64,000 bases of DNA from Polynucleobacter sp. (GTDB lineage: Bacteria; Pseudomonadota; Gammaproteobacteria; Burkholderiales; Burkholderiaceae_D). The notes under the pieces were generated by a model. That model saw only the letters and a list, made by a program, of their open reading frames with translations. It searched no databases and had not been told where the DNA came from. Below are positions 35,859 through 45,125 of this stretch, in pieces. The stretch spans positions 1 to 64,000 of the forward strand of contig JAIPCX010000015.1 of assembly GCA_021737945.1 (NCBI GenBank), given 5' to 3'. The translations under genes were made by a program, and so were the position numbers. Position 1 is the first letter of the stretch, and every line of letters begins with the position of its first letter.

Positions 35859-36443
35859 ATGTCATCTTTATTGTCCTTCTCCCGATTCATTGACGCAATC
35901 AATGAAAAAATCGGACTGGCAATCAGCTGGGCATTGCTGCTTGCCGTGCTGATCTGTAGCGGCAATGCGCTGGTCCGCTACATCTTTAATACCAGTTCGA
36001 ATTCTTGGCTAGAAATCCAGTGGTACTTATTTGGCGCCATTTTTCTTTTGGCCTCCGCCTACACACTCAAACGTAACGAGCATGTACGCATCGATGTGGT
36101 GGTAGGTCGATTCTCGAAACGTACGCAGGTGTGGATCGATGTATTTGGTTTCATTTTCTTTTTGTTGCCAGCCACACTGCTGATTCTTTATTTTTCTATC
36201 CCCTTTGCTTACGAGTCCATTCGTAATCAGGAAGTCTCGAGTAATGCCGGTGGCTTAATTATCTGGCCAGCCAAGACGCTTATCCCTGTTGGCTTTTTCT
36301 TGCTGACTCTGCAGGGCATATCTGAACTGATCAAGCGTGTTGGATTTTTGATGGGATTAGTAGACGCCAGCGAATTTGAAAAACAAGTCGCCACTCCCAA
36401 AGAAGAGATCGAGGCAATCAAAGCCGCGAATCAACTTAACTGA
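35859..36443 (+). CDS. dctQ: TRAP transporter small permease (DctQ)
   Basis: The 194-aa inner-membrane subunit has four hydrophobic segments (about residues 20-40, 55-70, 90-115 and 140-160). The family motif NSWLEIQWYLFGAIFLLASAYTL is present. It would pair with DctM, 18 bp downstream. The subtype resembles transporters for mannitol/chloroaromatic acids. The substrate cannot be told from sequence. Confidence 0.93.
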   Translation: MSSLLSFSRFIDAINEKIGLAISWALLLAVLICSGNALVRYIFNTSSNSWLEIQWYLFGAIFLLASAYTLKRNEHVRIDVVVGRFSKRTQVWIDVFGFIFFLLPATLLILYFSIPFAYESIRNQEVSSNAGGLIIWPAKTLIPVGFFLLTLQGISELIKRVGFLMGLVDASEFEKQVATPKEEIEAIKAANQLN

Positions 36444-36461
36444 TCAAATCGAGGCTCATAA

Positions 36462-38141
36462 ATGATTGAATTTCTAATTGCGAACATGGCTCCGATCATG
36501 TTCGGTACCCTCATCATATTTTTGCTGTCGGGTTTTCCGGTCGCTTTCTCTTTAGCGGCGAATGGGTTGCTGTTTGGCCTAGTGGGTATCGAAGTCGGCC
36601 TGCTGAAACCCGAACTACTCCAAGCACTCCCGAATCGCCTGTTTGGCATCATGGCTAACGACACTTTGTTAGCGATTCCTTTTTTCACTTTCATGGGCTT
36701 GATTCTTGAGCGCTCAGGGATGGCTGAGGATTTGCTGGACACCATAGGCCAGTTGTTTGGCCCACTACGTGGCGGTATCGCTTATGCAGTGATTTTTGTG
36801 GGTGCCTTATTAGCGGCCACTACAGGGGTTGTAGCGGCGTCTGTCATATCCATGGGCCTGATTTCATTGCCCGTCATGCTGCGCTATGGCTACGATAAGA
36901 AAATCGCTTCTGGAGTCATTGCGGCATCCGGAACGCTGGCACAAATCATCCCGCCTTCGCTTGTCCTGATCGTTATGGCCGACCAGCTGGGACGTTCGGT
37001 CGGCGACATGTATCAAGCGGCTTTCATTCCTGGTGTTACGCTGGCTATTTTTTATACCCTGTTTATTCTTGGCGTATCCATCATTAAGCCAAACGCGCTA
37101 CCTGCACTGCCTCCCGAAGCACGCAATCTAAAAGAAGAAAATGGTTCTAGTGGCGTCGCTTCCTTACTGGTGCTGTTGGCTATAGGTATAGCTGTCTCAT
37201 GGATATTTGCCAAATTCCATCTAGCTGTGAATACCAAACTCGCTGGCGATGAAATCGTTGTTTACAGTGGAACCGTTGGTGTTGTTTTGGTTTACGCCAT
37301 TGCGCTAGCTAACAAAAAACTTCATCTTGGTTATTTTTCACGTATGGCCGAAAAAGTTGTTCTCGTTCTGGTTCCACCACTGGCATTGATCTTCCTGGTC
37401 TTGGGCACGATCTTCGTTGGTATCGCAACCCCGACAGAGGGCGGCGGTATGGGAGCGCTAGGCGCCATGATTCTGGCATTCATGAATCGTCGACTGTCAG
37501 GTGATTTGATGAAACAGGCCATGAATTCAACCTCGCGGCTTGCCTGCTTTGTGATGTTTATTCTGATTGGTTCCAGTGTTTTTTCACTGGTGTTCAGAGG
37601 TGTCAACGGTGACCTGTGGGTAGAACATCTGCTGACATCACTGCCCGGTGGTAACGCGGGTTTCCTGATCGTTGTGAATATTCTTTTCTTTTTCTTGGCA
37701 TTTTTCCTAGATTTCTTTGAGTTGGCCTTCATTCTCGTACCGCTGGTTGCGCCCGTTGCAGACAAACTGGGTATCGACTTGATATGGTTTGGAGTGCTGC
37801 TATCCGTGAATATGCAAACGTCGTTTATGCATCCACCGTTTGGTTTCGCATTATTTTTCTTGCGTTCGGTCGCGCCCAAAGAAGTTAAAACGAGTGACAT
37901 TTACTGGGGCGCTGTTCCCTTCGTTTTGATTCAGTTAGTTATGGTGGCACTCATCATTAGCTTCCCCAATCTGATTTCCATCGACAGTAAAACAGATATG
38001 AAGGAACAAATTGAGTTAAATATTGAAATGCCTGGGGCGAATATGGATTCAGAGGCGCCTAAGTTGGAATTCACTCTCGATAGCGAAAAAGAGGGAAGTA
38101 ACGATCTCAAACTGAATATGGGTGAACCTGATAAGAAGTAA
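36462..38141 (+). CDS. dctM: TRAP transporter large permease (DctM)
   Basis: The 559-aa sodium-coupled permease has about twelve membrane segments. Visible family patterns include FPVAFSLAANGLLFGL, AATTGVVAASVISMGLISLP and TPTEGGGMGALGAM. It is longer than a typical DctM (about 430 aa) because of a middle insertion (about residues 205-290) and an unusual acidic soluble tail of about 50 residues after SIDSKTDMKE. It forms an operon with dctQ and ends at a strong terminator. Confidence 0.94.
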   Translation: MIEFLIANMAPIMFGTLIIFLLSGFPVAFSLAANGLLFGLVGIEVGLLKPELLQALPNRLFGIMANDTLLAIPFFTFMGLILERSGMAEDLLDTIGQLFGPLRGGIAYAVIFVGALLAATTGVVAASVISMGLISLPVMLRYGYDKKIASGVIAASGTLAQIIPPSLVLIVMADQLGRSVGDMYQAAFIPGVTLAIFYTLFILGVSIIKPNALPALPPEARNLKEENGSSGVASLLVLLAIGIAVSWIFAKFHLAVNTKLAGDEIVVYSGTVGVVLVYAIALANKKLHLGYFSRMAEKVVLVLVPPLALIFLVLGTIFVGIATPTEGGGMGALGAMILAFMNRRLSGDLMKQAMNSTSRLACFVMFILIGSSVFSLVFRGVNGDLWVEHLLTSLPGGNAGFLIVVNILFFFLAFFLDFFELAFILVPLVAPVADKLGIDLIWFGVLLSVNMQTSFMHPPFGFALFFLRSVAPKEVKTSDIYWGAVPFVLIQLVMVALIISFPNLISIDSKTDMKEQIELNIEMPGANMDSEAPKLEFTLDSEKEGSNDLKLNMGEPDKK

Positions 38142-38157
38142 AAGGTTTTTTCCTAGC

Positions 38158-38189
38158 AAGCCAGATCCCCCAAGGATCTGGCTTTTTTT
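38158..38189 (+). terminator. Terminator of dctQM
   Basis: AGCCAGATCC-cccaa-GGATCTGGCT is followed by seven T's. Confidence 0.92.
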
Positions 38190-38286
38190 ATGTAAAAAAT
38201 TAACGCAAAAAAAACCGCTGCACGAGCAGCGGTTAAACACAAGACTGAAGATCATCTATCGACTAAAAAACTCCAGTTCTCAGATA

Positions 38287-39369
38287 TTAGCGATTACGAC
38301 TGGCCAAGTAGTTCTGAATTGGAAGCTCAGCCACCGAATACCATTGATTTTGTTCGCGCTGAAAACGACGCCATTGCTCAAACACTTTTTTGAACTTTGG
38401 ATTTTTCTGTGACTCTTCATCGAACACTTCATTGGCAGCCTTAGAGCACGCATCCAGAATCGTTTTTGAAAAACTACGCAGCTTGACACCGTTTTTCATC
38501 AATCGAGCCAAGGCTGTAGGATTACGCGCGTCGTACATGGCCTGCATAACCACATGCGCCTCGTAAGTAGCCACTTCTAACGCTGCCTGGTACTCCTTAG
38601 GCAATTTATCCCACTCTTTTTGATTCACATAAAACGACAACTGCGCTCCGGCTTCCCACCAACCTGGTGAGTAATAAAACGGGGCTACTTTGTTGAAACC
38701 TAGTTTTTCATCATCATAAGGACCAATCCATTCGGCGGCATCGATCGTGCCTTTTTCTAATGCCGGGTAAATATCACCACCGGCAATCTGCTGCGGTACC
38801 ACACCCAACTTTTGCATCACTCGGCCAGCAAAACCACCGACACGCATCTTTAAACCACTCAGGTCTTGGGGTGTATTCACTTCCCTGCGGAACCAACCAC
38901 CCATCTGGCAACCTGTATTTCCACCCATAAAATTAATAACGCCAAAATCATGGAAAAATTCACGCATCAACTGACGGCCACCGCCCTGATCCATCCAGGC
39001 TGTTTGCTGACGTGATGTAAGACCAAAGGGAATAGCCGTATCAAACGCAAAGGTAGCGTCTTTGCCAAAGTAGTAGTACGACGCAGAATGGCCAATTTCG
39101 ATTGTGCCAGCCTGAACCGCATCGAATACCTGCAGCGCAGGCACTAGTTCACCACCCGGAAAAGTACGGATCATGAATTTGCCATCAGTCAGCTGGGCGA
39201 CTCGTTTTGAAAGCATTTCAGCCGCACCAAAGATGGTGTCCAATGACTTCGGAAAACTAGACGCTAAACGCCAACTGACTGCAGGACTGGATTGTGCGAT
39301 AGCGGGTGTTGCTAATGCGCCAGCCGTTACACCAACTGCCGCCTTTTTAATAAATTCTCTCCGTTGCAT
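38287..39369 (-). CDS. dctP: TRAP transporter substrate-binding protein (DctP), first copy
   Basis: The 360-aa periplasmic protein has a Tat-type signal (MQRREFIKKAAVGVTAGALA). The mature part begins WRLASSFPKSLDTIFGAAE, typical of the mannitol/chloroaromatic subfamily. The conserved core GGNTGCQMGGWFRRE and GLKMRVGGFAGRVMQKLGV is intact. It converges on dctQM rather than preceding it. A paralogue is encoded at 50654-51751. GGGGGA precedes the ATG. Confidence 0.94.
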   Translation of the reverse strand: MQRREFIKKAAVGVTAGALATPAIAQSSPAVSWRLASSFPKSLDTIFGAAEMLSKRVAQLTDGKFMIRTFPGGELVPALQVFDAVQAGTIEIGHSASYYYFGKDATFAFDTAIPFGLTSRQQTAWMDQGGGRQLMREFFHDFGVINFMGGNTGCQMGGWFRREVNTPQDLSGLKMRVGGFAGRVMQKLGVVPQQIAGGDIYPALEKGTIDAAEWIGPYDDEKLGFNKVAPFYYSPGWWEAGAQLSFYVNQKEWDKLPKEYQAALEVATYEAHVVMQAMYDARNPTALARLMKNGVKLRSFSKTILDACSKAANEVFDEESQKNPKFKKVFEQWRRFQREQNQWYSVAELPIQNYLASRNR

Positions 39370-39795
39370 GTGTGTCCCCCTTATACCGAGCCTGATACAG
39401 GATGCAAATCCGCTGCCCGGGAATTTTGCGAAAATGCATTGTCTTTATTAAAACAATAGCAATTCTAGGTGGGGAGCCAAGAGACCAGCAAGGTGAGAGA
39501 GAGTGTTGACAACAATGTGTTGTTTAAGCGCATTGAGACAAACATTTCTGCACGATTAAGCAAACTTTCTCGTCGCTATGAAACCGATTTTTTGTGGAAT
39601 TATTTGTTGTACATGCACCGCAGTTTTGAGAGAAAGAGCCAGGCGCAATAGAAAACATCCCAGTCGCTGCTTTTCGTTACGGTGTAGCAATATGAATCGA
39701 TCAATGGGATCTATTGCTAAAAATCAGATTGATGAAAAACAAAACCCGGGCAATCAACGACTGTCCGGGTTGAAAAAGCTCAGAAAGCAGGCCAA
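39370..39795. other. 426-bp gap with pmbA terminator, no convincing gene
   Basis: The stretch holds the upstream region of dctP and the pmbA terminator at its right end. A 60-codon frame from a GTG at 39469 to 39651 encodes a basic peptide but lacks a ribosome-binding site. ACAACA-atg-TGTTGT is a small inverted repeat overlapping a TTGACA near 39510. Confidence 0.5.
39741..39774 (-). terminator. Terminator of pmbA
   Basis: Read on minus, AACCCGG and CCGGGTT enclose a loop of about 15 nt and are followed by TTGTTTTT, 22 bp after the pmbA stop. Confidence 0.75.
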
Positions 39796-41160
39796 TCAAG
39801 AACCGGCTATGGTCATACTTTCTATCAAAATTGAGCCGGTATTTTTTGTGCCGCGCACTAGTACATCACTACCTATAGCGGCGATATTTTTTAACATGTC
39901 GCGCATGTTTCCAGCGATGGTGATTTCCTCAACCGCATATTGAATTTCGCCGTTCTCTACCCAGTAGCCGGAAGCGCCGCGAGAATAGTCACCCGTTACA
40001 TAATTTAAGCCCTGCCCCATCAACTCCGTGACGAGCAAACCTTTATCCAATTTTTTGAGCATCGCACGAAAATCATCGGAAGGTTTCGTGCGGGTTGAAC
40101 GTATCTCAAGATTATGCGAGCCACCCGCATTACCTGTCGTCTTCATGCCTAACTTGCGCGCTGAATAGGTCGACAGAAAATAGCCCTGCAACACGCCATT
40201 ACGCACAACATCACGCCGCTGCGTACGAACACCTTCTTCATCAAACGGAGCCGAGCCCACTCCACCTAACTGATGCGGATCTTCGATAATTTGTATATCG
40301 GGACCAAATATCGCTGTGCCTAGAGAGTCCGTCAGAAAAGTTGATTTTCTATAGAGTGCACCACCTGAGACTGCCTGCACAAATGCACCGACCAAACCTA
40401 CGGCTTGAGGTGCTTCGAACAATACTGGACACTTACGCGTATCCAGCTGGCGCGCATTCAAACGAGACAGTGAACGCTCAGCTGCATAACGACCAATCGC
40501 TTCAGGATCGGCTAATTTATTAGGATTGCGATCAGAGGAATACCAGCCATCCCGCTGCATGTTGTTACCCTTACCTGCAATCGGCGACACCGATAGCGAG
40601 TGACGCGAGTACGGATAGCCTGCGATAAATCCACGTGAATTAGCCAACACAAAATGCGATTGCTGCGCAAAGGTATTCGCGCCTTCGCTATTCGTAATCC
40701 GCTTATCGACGGCAAACGCAGCGGCTTCTGCTCGCATAGCCAAATCTACTGCTTCGCTAGCCGACAACTGCCAGGGATGAAACAATGACAAATCGCGAGG
40801 GTCAGTCTCAAGTAATTCAGCCTCTGGCAAACCAGCACAATCATCTTCTGCGGTAAAGCGCGCGATGTTGTAAGCGGCTTCGACGGTATCTTTTAACGCT
40901 TTACTGGAAAAATCAGACGTACTCGCATTGCCTCGTCGAATAGCTTTACCTTCGCCTAGAAATACGGTGACACCGATACCTTTGTCTTTGTTCTGTTCTA
41001 TGGTCTCGACCTTGCCTTTGCGCACAGTCACCGACAGCCCTTGACCTTCGCTAATCTCAACAACGGCATCTGATCCTCCTTTTTCCCGCGCAAAACGAAG
41101 CACGTCGCTGGCGATCTCTTTGAGGTGATCTTGGCTATAAGTAAAGGCGGAAGTAGTCAT
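39796..41160 (-). CDS. pmbA: Metalloprotease-related protein PmbA/TldE
   Basis: The 454-aa TldE subunit works with TldD in processing of peptides. TldE itself lacks the metal site. It shows the family patterns KGKVETIEQNKDKGIGVTVF, FDEEGVRTQRRDVVRNGVLQGYFLS and YSRGASGYWVENGEIQYAVEEITIAGN. Length is normal. It is divergent from darP, the usual pmbA/yjgA arrangement. Confidence 0.95.
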   Translation of the reverse strand: MTTSAFTYSQDHLKEIASDVLRFAREKGGSDAVVEISEGQGLSVTVRKGKVETIEQNKDKGIGVTVFLGEGKAIRRGNASTSDFSSKALKDTVEAAYNIARFTAEDDCAGLPEAELLETDPRDLSLFHPWQLSASEAVDLAMRAEAAAFAVDKRITNSEGANTFAQQSHFVLANSRGFIAGYPYSRHSLSVSPIAGKGNNMQRDGWYSSDRNPNKLADPEAIGRYAAERSLSRLNARQLDTRKCPVLFEAPQAVGLVGAFVQAVSGGALYRKSTFLTDSLGTAIFGPDIQIIEDPHQLGGVGSAPFDEEGVRTQRRDVVRNGVLQGYFLSTYSARKLGMKTTGNAGGSHNLEIRSTRTKPSDDFRAMLKKLDKGLLVTELMGQGLNYVTGDYSRGASGYWVENGEIQYAVEEITIAGNMRDMLKNIAAIGSDVLVRGTKNTGSILIESMTIAGS

Positions 41161-41232
41161 AGGGCATTTTCATAAGAAGGTAGCAAAGCAGGTATCATAG
41201 CAGCCGTTGACAATCGACATACGCTGCCCATC

Positions 41233-41832
41233 ATGCCTAATGCTAATCGCGGCTCCGTCGGATTCCAGTCTAGTGAATTCGAGCAGCAATACGAGCGCCC
41301 CTCTAAATCTCAACTTAAACGTGACATGACCGCCCTGCAAAAGTTGGGGGCAGAGCTCGTGGCCGCCCCCAGCGATCGCGTCAAACGCATTTCCATGCCT
41401 GAGGATGTACTTGAAGCCATCATGGAATGCCAGCAAATTACCGATCATGAAGGTCGGCGCCGGCAACTGCAGTATGTCGGCAAAAAAATGCGCACGCTCG
41501 AACCTGCCGAAGTCGCCATCATCCAAACCGCTATTGATAGCTGGCATGGCAGCTCGAAATCTGAAACGGCCGCCTTACATTCCATCGAGCGACAACGCGA
41601 ACGCTTGCTCGCTGATGATAATGCGCTAACTGCTCTACGCGAAAAACACCCTGAGTTAGATATTCAGCATGTTCGCAATTTGATACGCAATGCTCGCAAA
41701 GAACAAGCGGAGCAAAAACCACCCAAAGCCTATCGCGAAATTTTTCAATTACTAAAAAGCTTGAAAAAATCTTCTAGCGAATCGCAAAACACTGACCATC
41801 CGCACGAGCATGACGATGAAGAAGACGCGTAA
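41233..41832 (+). CDS. darP: Ribosome-associated protein DarP (YjgA, DUF615)
   Basis: The 199-aa protein has the DUF615 core: PSKSQLKRDMTALQKLGAEL, then RRRQLQYVGKKMR and LREKHPELDIQHVRNLIRNA. DarP acts in late assembly of the 50S subunit. The last 30 residues are His/Asp/Glu-rich (EHDDEEDA). Its end overlaps mog by 23 bp, so the two are co-translated. Confidence 0.94.
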   Translation: MPNANRGSVGFQSSEFEQQYERPSKSQLKRDMTALQKLGAELVAAPSDRVKRISMPEDVLEAIMECQQITDHEGRRRQLQYVGKKMRTLEPAEVAIIQTAIDSWHGSSKSETAALHSIERQRERLLADDNALTALREKHPELDIQHVRNLIRNARKEQAEQKPPKAYREIFQLLKSLKKSSSESQNTDHPHEHDDEEDA

Positions 41833-42430
41833 TCATCCTGATGAATTACTGATTGGATTGGTCTCTATCTCTGATCGAGCATCGACGGGAGTCTACGAAG
41901 ACCAAGGCGTACCCGCACTCGAAGACTGGTTTGCACAGGCATTGACCAGCCCATGGCAAATGGAAACTCGTCTGATCCCCGATGTTCAGTCCACGATAGA
42001 AAAGACCTTAATCGAACTGGTTGACGATATCGGATGCGATCTCGTGCTAACGACTGGCGGTACCGGTCCTGCACGTCGTGACGTCACACCAGAAGCAACG
42101 CTAGCCGTAGGAACCAAGCCCATGCCAGGATTTGGTGAGCAAATGCGTCAAATCAGTTTGCGCTTCGTGCCGACGGCTATTCTTTCGCGCCAAGTCGCGG
42201 TGATTCGCGAAACGCCTGATCATGCGGCGTTGATTATGAATCTACCAGGCCAACCCAAATCGATACGCGAAACTCTCGAGGGGTTAAAAGATGAGTCAGG
42301 TAAATCGATAGTGCCTGGCATTTTTTCTGCGGTTCCCTACTGTATCGATTTAATCGGTGGCCCGTATATCGAAACACAAGAGAATGTCTGCAAGGCGTTT
42401 CGTCCCAAATCAGCGCTGCGCACAAAATAA
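41810..42430 (+). CDS. mog: Molybdopterin adenylyltransferase
   Basis: The 206-aa protein belongs to the MogA/MoaB family, which adenylylates molybdopterin before Mo insertion. The signature LTTGGTGPARRDVTPEA and the later MNLPGQPKSI are present, as is LIGLVSISDRAS at the N-terminus. The cofactor is needed by the formate dehydrogenase encoded at 58-61 kb. The ATG lies within the end of darP. Confidence 0.94.
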   Translation: MTMKKTRNHPDELLIGLVSISDRASTGVYEDQGVPALEDWFAQALTSPWQMETRLIPDVQSTIEKTLIELVDDIGCDLVLTTGGTGPARRDVTPEATLAVGTKPMPGFGEQMRQISLRFVPTAILSRQVAVIRETPDHAALIMNLPGQPKSIRETLEGLKDESGKSIVPGIFSAVPYCIDLIGGPYIETQENVCKAFRPKSALRTK

Positions 42431-42491
42431 GTAATTAAAAAATTTCTTGCTGCGCCATTTTCATCATCACGAGTAAAGAAAGCTACTCACC

Positions 42492-43160
42492 ATGTCAATA
42501 CTAGAAACTGTAGAGATTGCCACTGGCGATCATCCTGAAGCAGCCGTTATTTGGATGCATGGCTTAGGCGCCGACGGCAATGATTTTGTACCCATCGTCC
42601 GAGAACTTGATCTCTCTGAATGTCCTGCGATTCGGTTTGTTTTTCCACACGCAGAAACCATGCCCGTTACGATCAACAACGGTTATGTGATGCGTGCTTG
42701 GTACGATATTTTGGGTATGGATTTAGTGCGACGTGAAGACGAAGTCGGCTTAAGGAAATCTCAACAACAAATCGAGCAATTGATTACGCGTGAAATTGAA
42801 CGCGGCATACCCGCCGAACGCATTATCCTGGCCGGTTTTTCACAAGGCTGCGCCATGACTCTTCAAACCGGCTTGCGCCACCCAAAAAAACTCGCTGGTC
42901 TGCTGTGTCTGTCTGGTTATCTACCGCTCGCAGATAAGCTGCCTGCAGAATGCAGTGAAGCCAATCGTTCTACACCGATTTTTATGGCGCACGGTCGCGT
43001 AGATCCGGTAGTTCAAATCGCTAGGGCCGAAACCTCGCGCGATTTTCTTACACGTCTAGGCTACGCTATCGAATGGAAAGACTATTCCATGCCGCACTCC
43101 GTCTGCGAAGAAGAAATCGACGATATCGGTCATGTCATCACACGCTGGCTCAGCGCTTGA
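42492..43160 (+). CDS. Carboxylesterase/phospholipase family alpha/beta hydrolase
   Basis: The 222-aa serine hydrolase has oxyanion motif HGLGADGNDF, nucleophile Ser117 in GFSQG, Asp in HGRVDPVVQ (about 172) and His in MPHSVCEEE (about 205). It matches the broad-specificity carboxylesterase/lysophospholipase family. No signal peptide, so cytoplasmic. The physiological substrate is unknown. Confidence 0.93.
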   Translation: MSILETVEIATGDHPEAAVIWMHGLGADGNDFVPIVRELDLSECPAIRFVFPHAETMPVTINNGYVMRAWYDILGMDLVRREDEVGLRKSQQQIEQLITREIERGIPAERIILAGFSQGCAMTLQTGLRHPKKLAGLLCLSGYLPLADKLPAECSEANRSTPIFMAHGRVDPVVQIARAETSRDFLTRLGYAIEWKDYSMPHSVCEEEIDDIGHVITRWLSA

Positions 43161-43202
43161 TTTTTTATCGCTACTCATTCAGCCACTAAAAATTTGCTTC
43201 TT

Positions 43203-43322
43203 ATGTGTGCATTATTTTTTATGGCTGGCTTGCTATCACTACTTTCAAGCCATTCAGCTCATGCAGACGATGTAAGTTTTACTAGTGACTCAGCTCGTCA
43301 CTCATATCTTCAACAAAATTAA
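43203..43322 (+). CDS. Possible small secreted peptide (39 aa) or gene remnant
   Basis: ATG at 43203 opens a 39-codon frame. It begins with a hydrophobic segment and an SAHA-DD junction that looks like a signal peptide, then ends after 18 residues (VSFTSDSARHSYLQQN). There is no Shine-Dalgarno sequence. It may be the relic of a longer secreted protein or a chance frame. Confidence 0.25.
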   Translation: MCALFFMAGLLSLLSSHSAHADDVSFTSDSARHSYLQQN

Positions 43323-43385
43323 AAATAAAAACTTCAGGTAAGCTCAGTCCTGTTAACGAATCGACCTAAATCAAACCATATCGCC

Positions 43386-44081
43386 ATGTCACGACTTCAT
43401 CATGAATCTCATCGTATGCACCGTATTAACTGGCTGCGCGCAGCCGTACTGGGTGCGAATGACGGGATTATTTCTACTGCCAGTTTAATCCTCGGGGTAG
43501 CCGCCTCGAATGCGAGTCATCAATCTGTCATGGTTGCCGGTCTGGCAGGCCTAATCGCGGGTGCGATGTCGATGGCCGCCGGTGAATATGTCTCGGTGCA
43601 GGCCCAGGCAGATACCGAAGAAGCTGATCTCGCTCGTGAACGAATCGAGCTCGAAGAAGATCCGGCTGCCGAACACAAAGAACTCACCGCCATTTACATC
43701 AGCCGCGGGTTAAAGCCTGATCTCGCTAGCAAAGTCGCCGCACAATTAACCGAGCATGATGCGTTAGCAGCCCATGCACGCGAAGAATTAGGCATCACTG
43801 AATTTGGCACTGCGCGTCCTTTACAAGCGGCTTGGACATCCGCTGTTAGTTTCGCTGGTGGTGCCTTACTCCCCTTGATTGTCGCCGCCCTTGCGCCATC
43901 GCTGTTGCTACAGCAAATAGTCGCTGCCAGTTCACTGTTGGGTCTGGTGATGCTAGGCTGTTTAGCGTCGCGTGTAGGCGGTGCCTCAATGCTAAAGGGT
44001 GGCTTACGAGTAGCCTTCTGGGGTGTAGCGGCCATGGCAGCTACCAGCCTAATCGGCTGGGCATTTGGCACAGCGGTTTAA
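43386..44081 (+). CDS. VIT1/CCC1 family transporter
   Basis: The 231-aa membrane protein has the VIT family order: NWLRAAVLGANDGIISTASLILGVA (membrane segment 1 with conserved Asp and Gly), AGAMSMAAGEYVSVQAQAD, a cytoplasmic acidic metal-binding stretch with EEADLARERIELEEDP, and three C-terminal membrane segments. Relatives move Fe2+ or Mn2+. There is no obvious ribosome-binding site. Confidence 0.93.
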   Translation: MSRLHHESHRMHRINWLRAAVLGANDGIISTASLILGVAASNASHQSVMVAGLAGLIAGAMSMAAGEYVSVQAQADTEEADLARERIELEEDPAAEHKELTAIYISRGLKPDLASKVAAQLTEHDALAAHAREELGITEFGTARPLQAAWTSAVSFAGGALLPLIVAALAPSLLLQQIVAASSLLGLVMLGCLASRVGGASMLKGGLRVAFWGVAAMAATSLIGWAFGTAV

Positions 44082-44106
44082 CTGAACAATACAATTTACA
44101 GTTAGC

Positions 44107-44628
44107 ATGGATGTACCAATGAACTCCACTCATTCAACGCCGAGCTTCAGCCTACTTTTTCTGTGTATGGGCAATATCTGTCGTAGCCCAACGGCGCATG
44201 GTGTCTTTCGTGATTTGGTGCATGCGCGTGGTCTTCATCAGCAAATACGTATCGATTCGGCGGGCACGCATAATTATCATCCCGGCAGCCAACCCGATGC
44301 ACGTAGTCAAAAACATGCAATAAAACGCGGTTATGATTTGTCAGACTTAAGAGCCAGACAGATTCACGACCTAGATTTCGAACAGCATGACCTATTGTTG
44401 GCAATGGATTGGGATAACCTAGCACTAGCCCAGCAACAATGCCCACCCGAGCATCAGCGCAAACTGCGTCGACTGACTGAATTTTGTAAAAACCATCAGT
44501 CCGCTGTCGTTCCTGATCCGTATTACGGTGGTGATGCAGGTTTCGAGCATGTGCTTGACCTGATTGAAGATGCCTGTGAAGGTCTGTTGGAACATGTTCA
44601 ACAACGCCTAGCTAGCAACAAGAATTAA
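44107..44628 (+). CDS. Low-molecular-weight protein tyrosine phosphatase
   Basis: The 173-aa protein has the P-loop CMGNICRS (Cys20, Arg26) and the general-acid Asp in PDPYYGG. The start may be the ATG at 44119 (MNSTHSTP), four codons later. Such phosphatases often regulate surface polysaccharide synthesis or arsenate reduction; here no such genes are adjacent. It is followed by an unknown anchored protein. Confidence 0.93.
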   Translation: MDVPMNSTHSTPSFSLLFLCMGNICRSPTAHGVFRDLVHARGLHQQIRIDSAGTHNYHPGSQPDARSQKHAIKRGYDLSDLRARQIHDLDFEQHDLLLAMDWDNLALAQQQCPPEHQRKLRRLTEFCKNHQSAVVPDPYYGGDAGFEHVLDLIEDACEGLLEHVQQRLASNKN

Positions 44629-44645
44629 AACTCTGGAGACGCGTC

Positions 44646-45125
44646 ATGACCAAGTCTAAGGCAATCCTAATCCTGCTTCTGCTCATTGCTGTCGTAATGG
44701 GTGCACTGACCGCTACAGGCCTGCTGCGTTGGGGTGAAGAACCCAAAACGGGTTTTCAAAAGAATGGCTTGTTAACCGTCATTTGCGACGTTGAAGTTAG
44801 TCGTCCTAACAATGGTCTTGGTCAACCTTTCGACGTCGAGACTATGACCATGCCAGCCGAATTTGATTTCGATGAAAAAACCGGTTGGTATCCCGGTGAA
44901 TTTACGATCTCGCAAAATCGTAAAGGCACGTTAACAGTCACGGGACCCGTTCTCGAGATATCCCGCCCCGCGATGTTTAAAAAATATGGCTTCGCTGTTT
45001 TAGGTGATCACGTCACACTCGATCGCAGCAACGGAAGTTTTAAACAATGGATTGATCTCGAAGGTGCGAAACGGCTTGAGCTGATCACCGGAAGCTGCAG
45101 GCGTACCACTAATGTGCCCTTCTGA
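44646..45125 (+). CDS. Membrane-anchored protein of unknown function
   Basis: The 159-aa product has one N-terminal hydrophobic segment (residues 5-27) that could be an anchor or uncleaved signal. The rest is a soluble beta-rich domain with two cysteines (about 47 and 151) that could pair in the periplasm. I do not recognise the family. GGAGACGCGTC precedes the ATG, a good ribosome-binding site. It overlaps the next gene by 14 bp, so it is likely co-transcribed with the MFS permease. Confidence 0.8.
   Translation: MTKSKAILILLLLIAVVMGALTATGLLRWGEEPKTGFQKNGLLTVICDVEVSRPNNGLGQPFDVETMTMPAEFDFDEKTGWYPGEFTISQNRKGTLTVTGPVLEISRPAMFKKYGFAVLGDHVTLDRSNGSFKQWIDLEGAKRLELITGSCRRTTNVPF

Noticed and set aside
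35717..35893. Short frame before dctQ behind AAGGGAGA
   Set aside because: It overlaps the dctQ start in another frame, has low-complexity composition and no recognisable domain.
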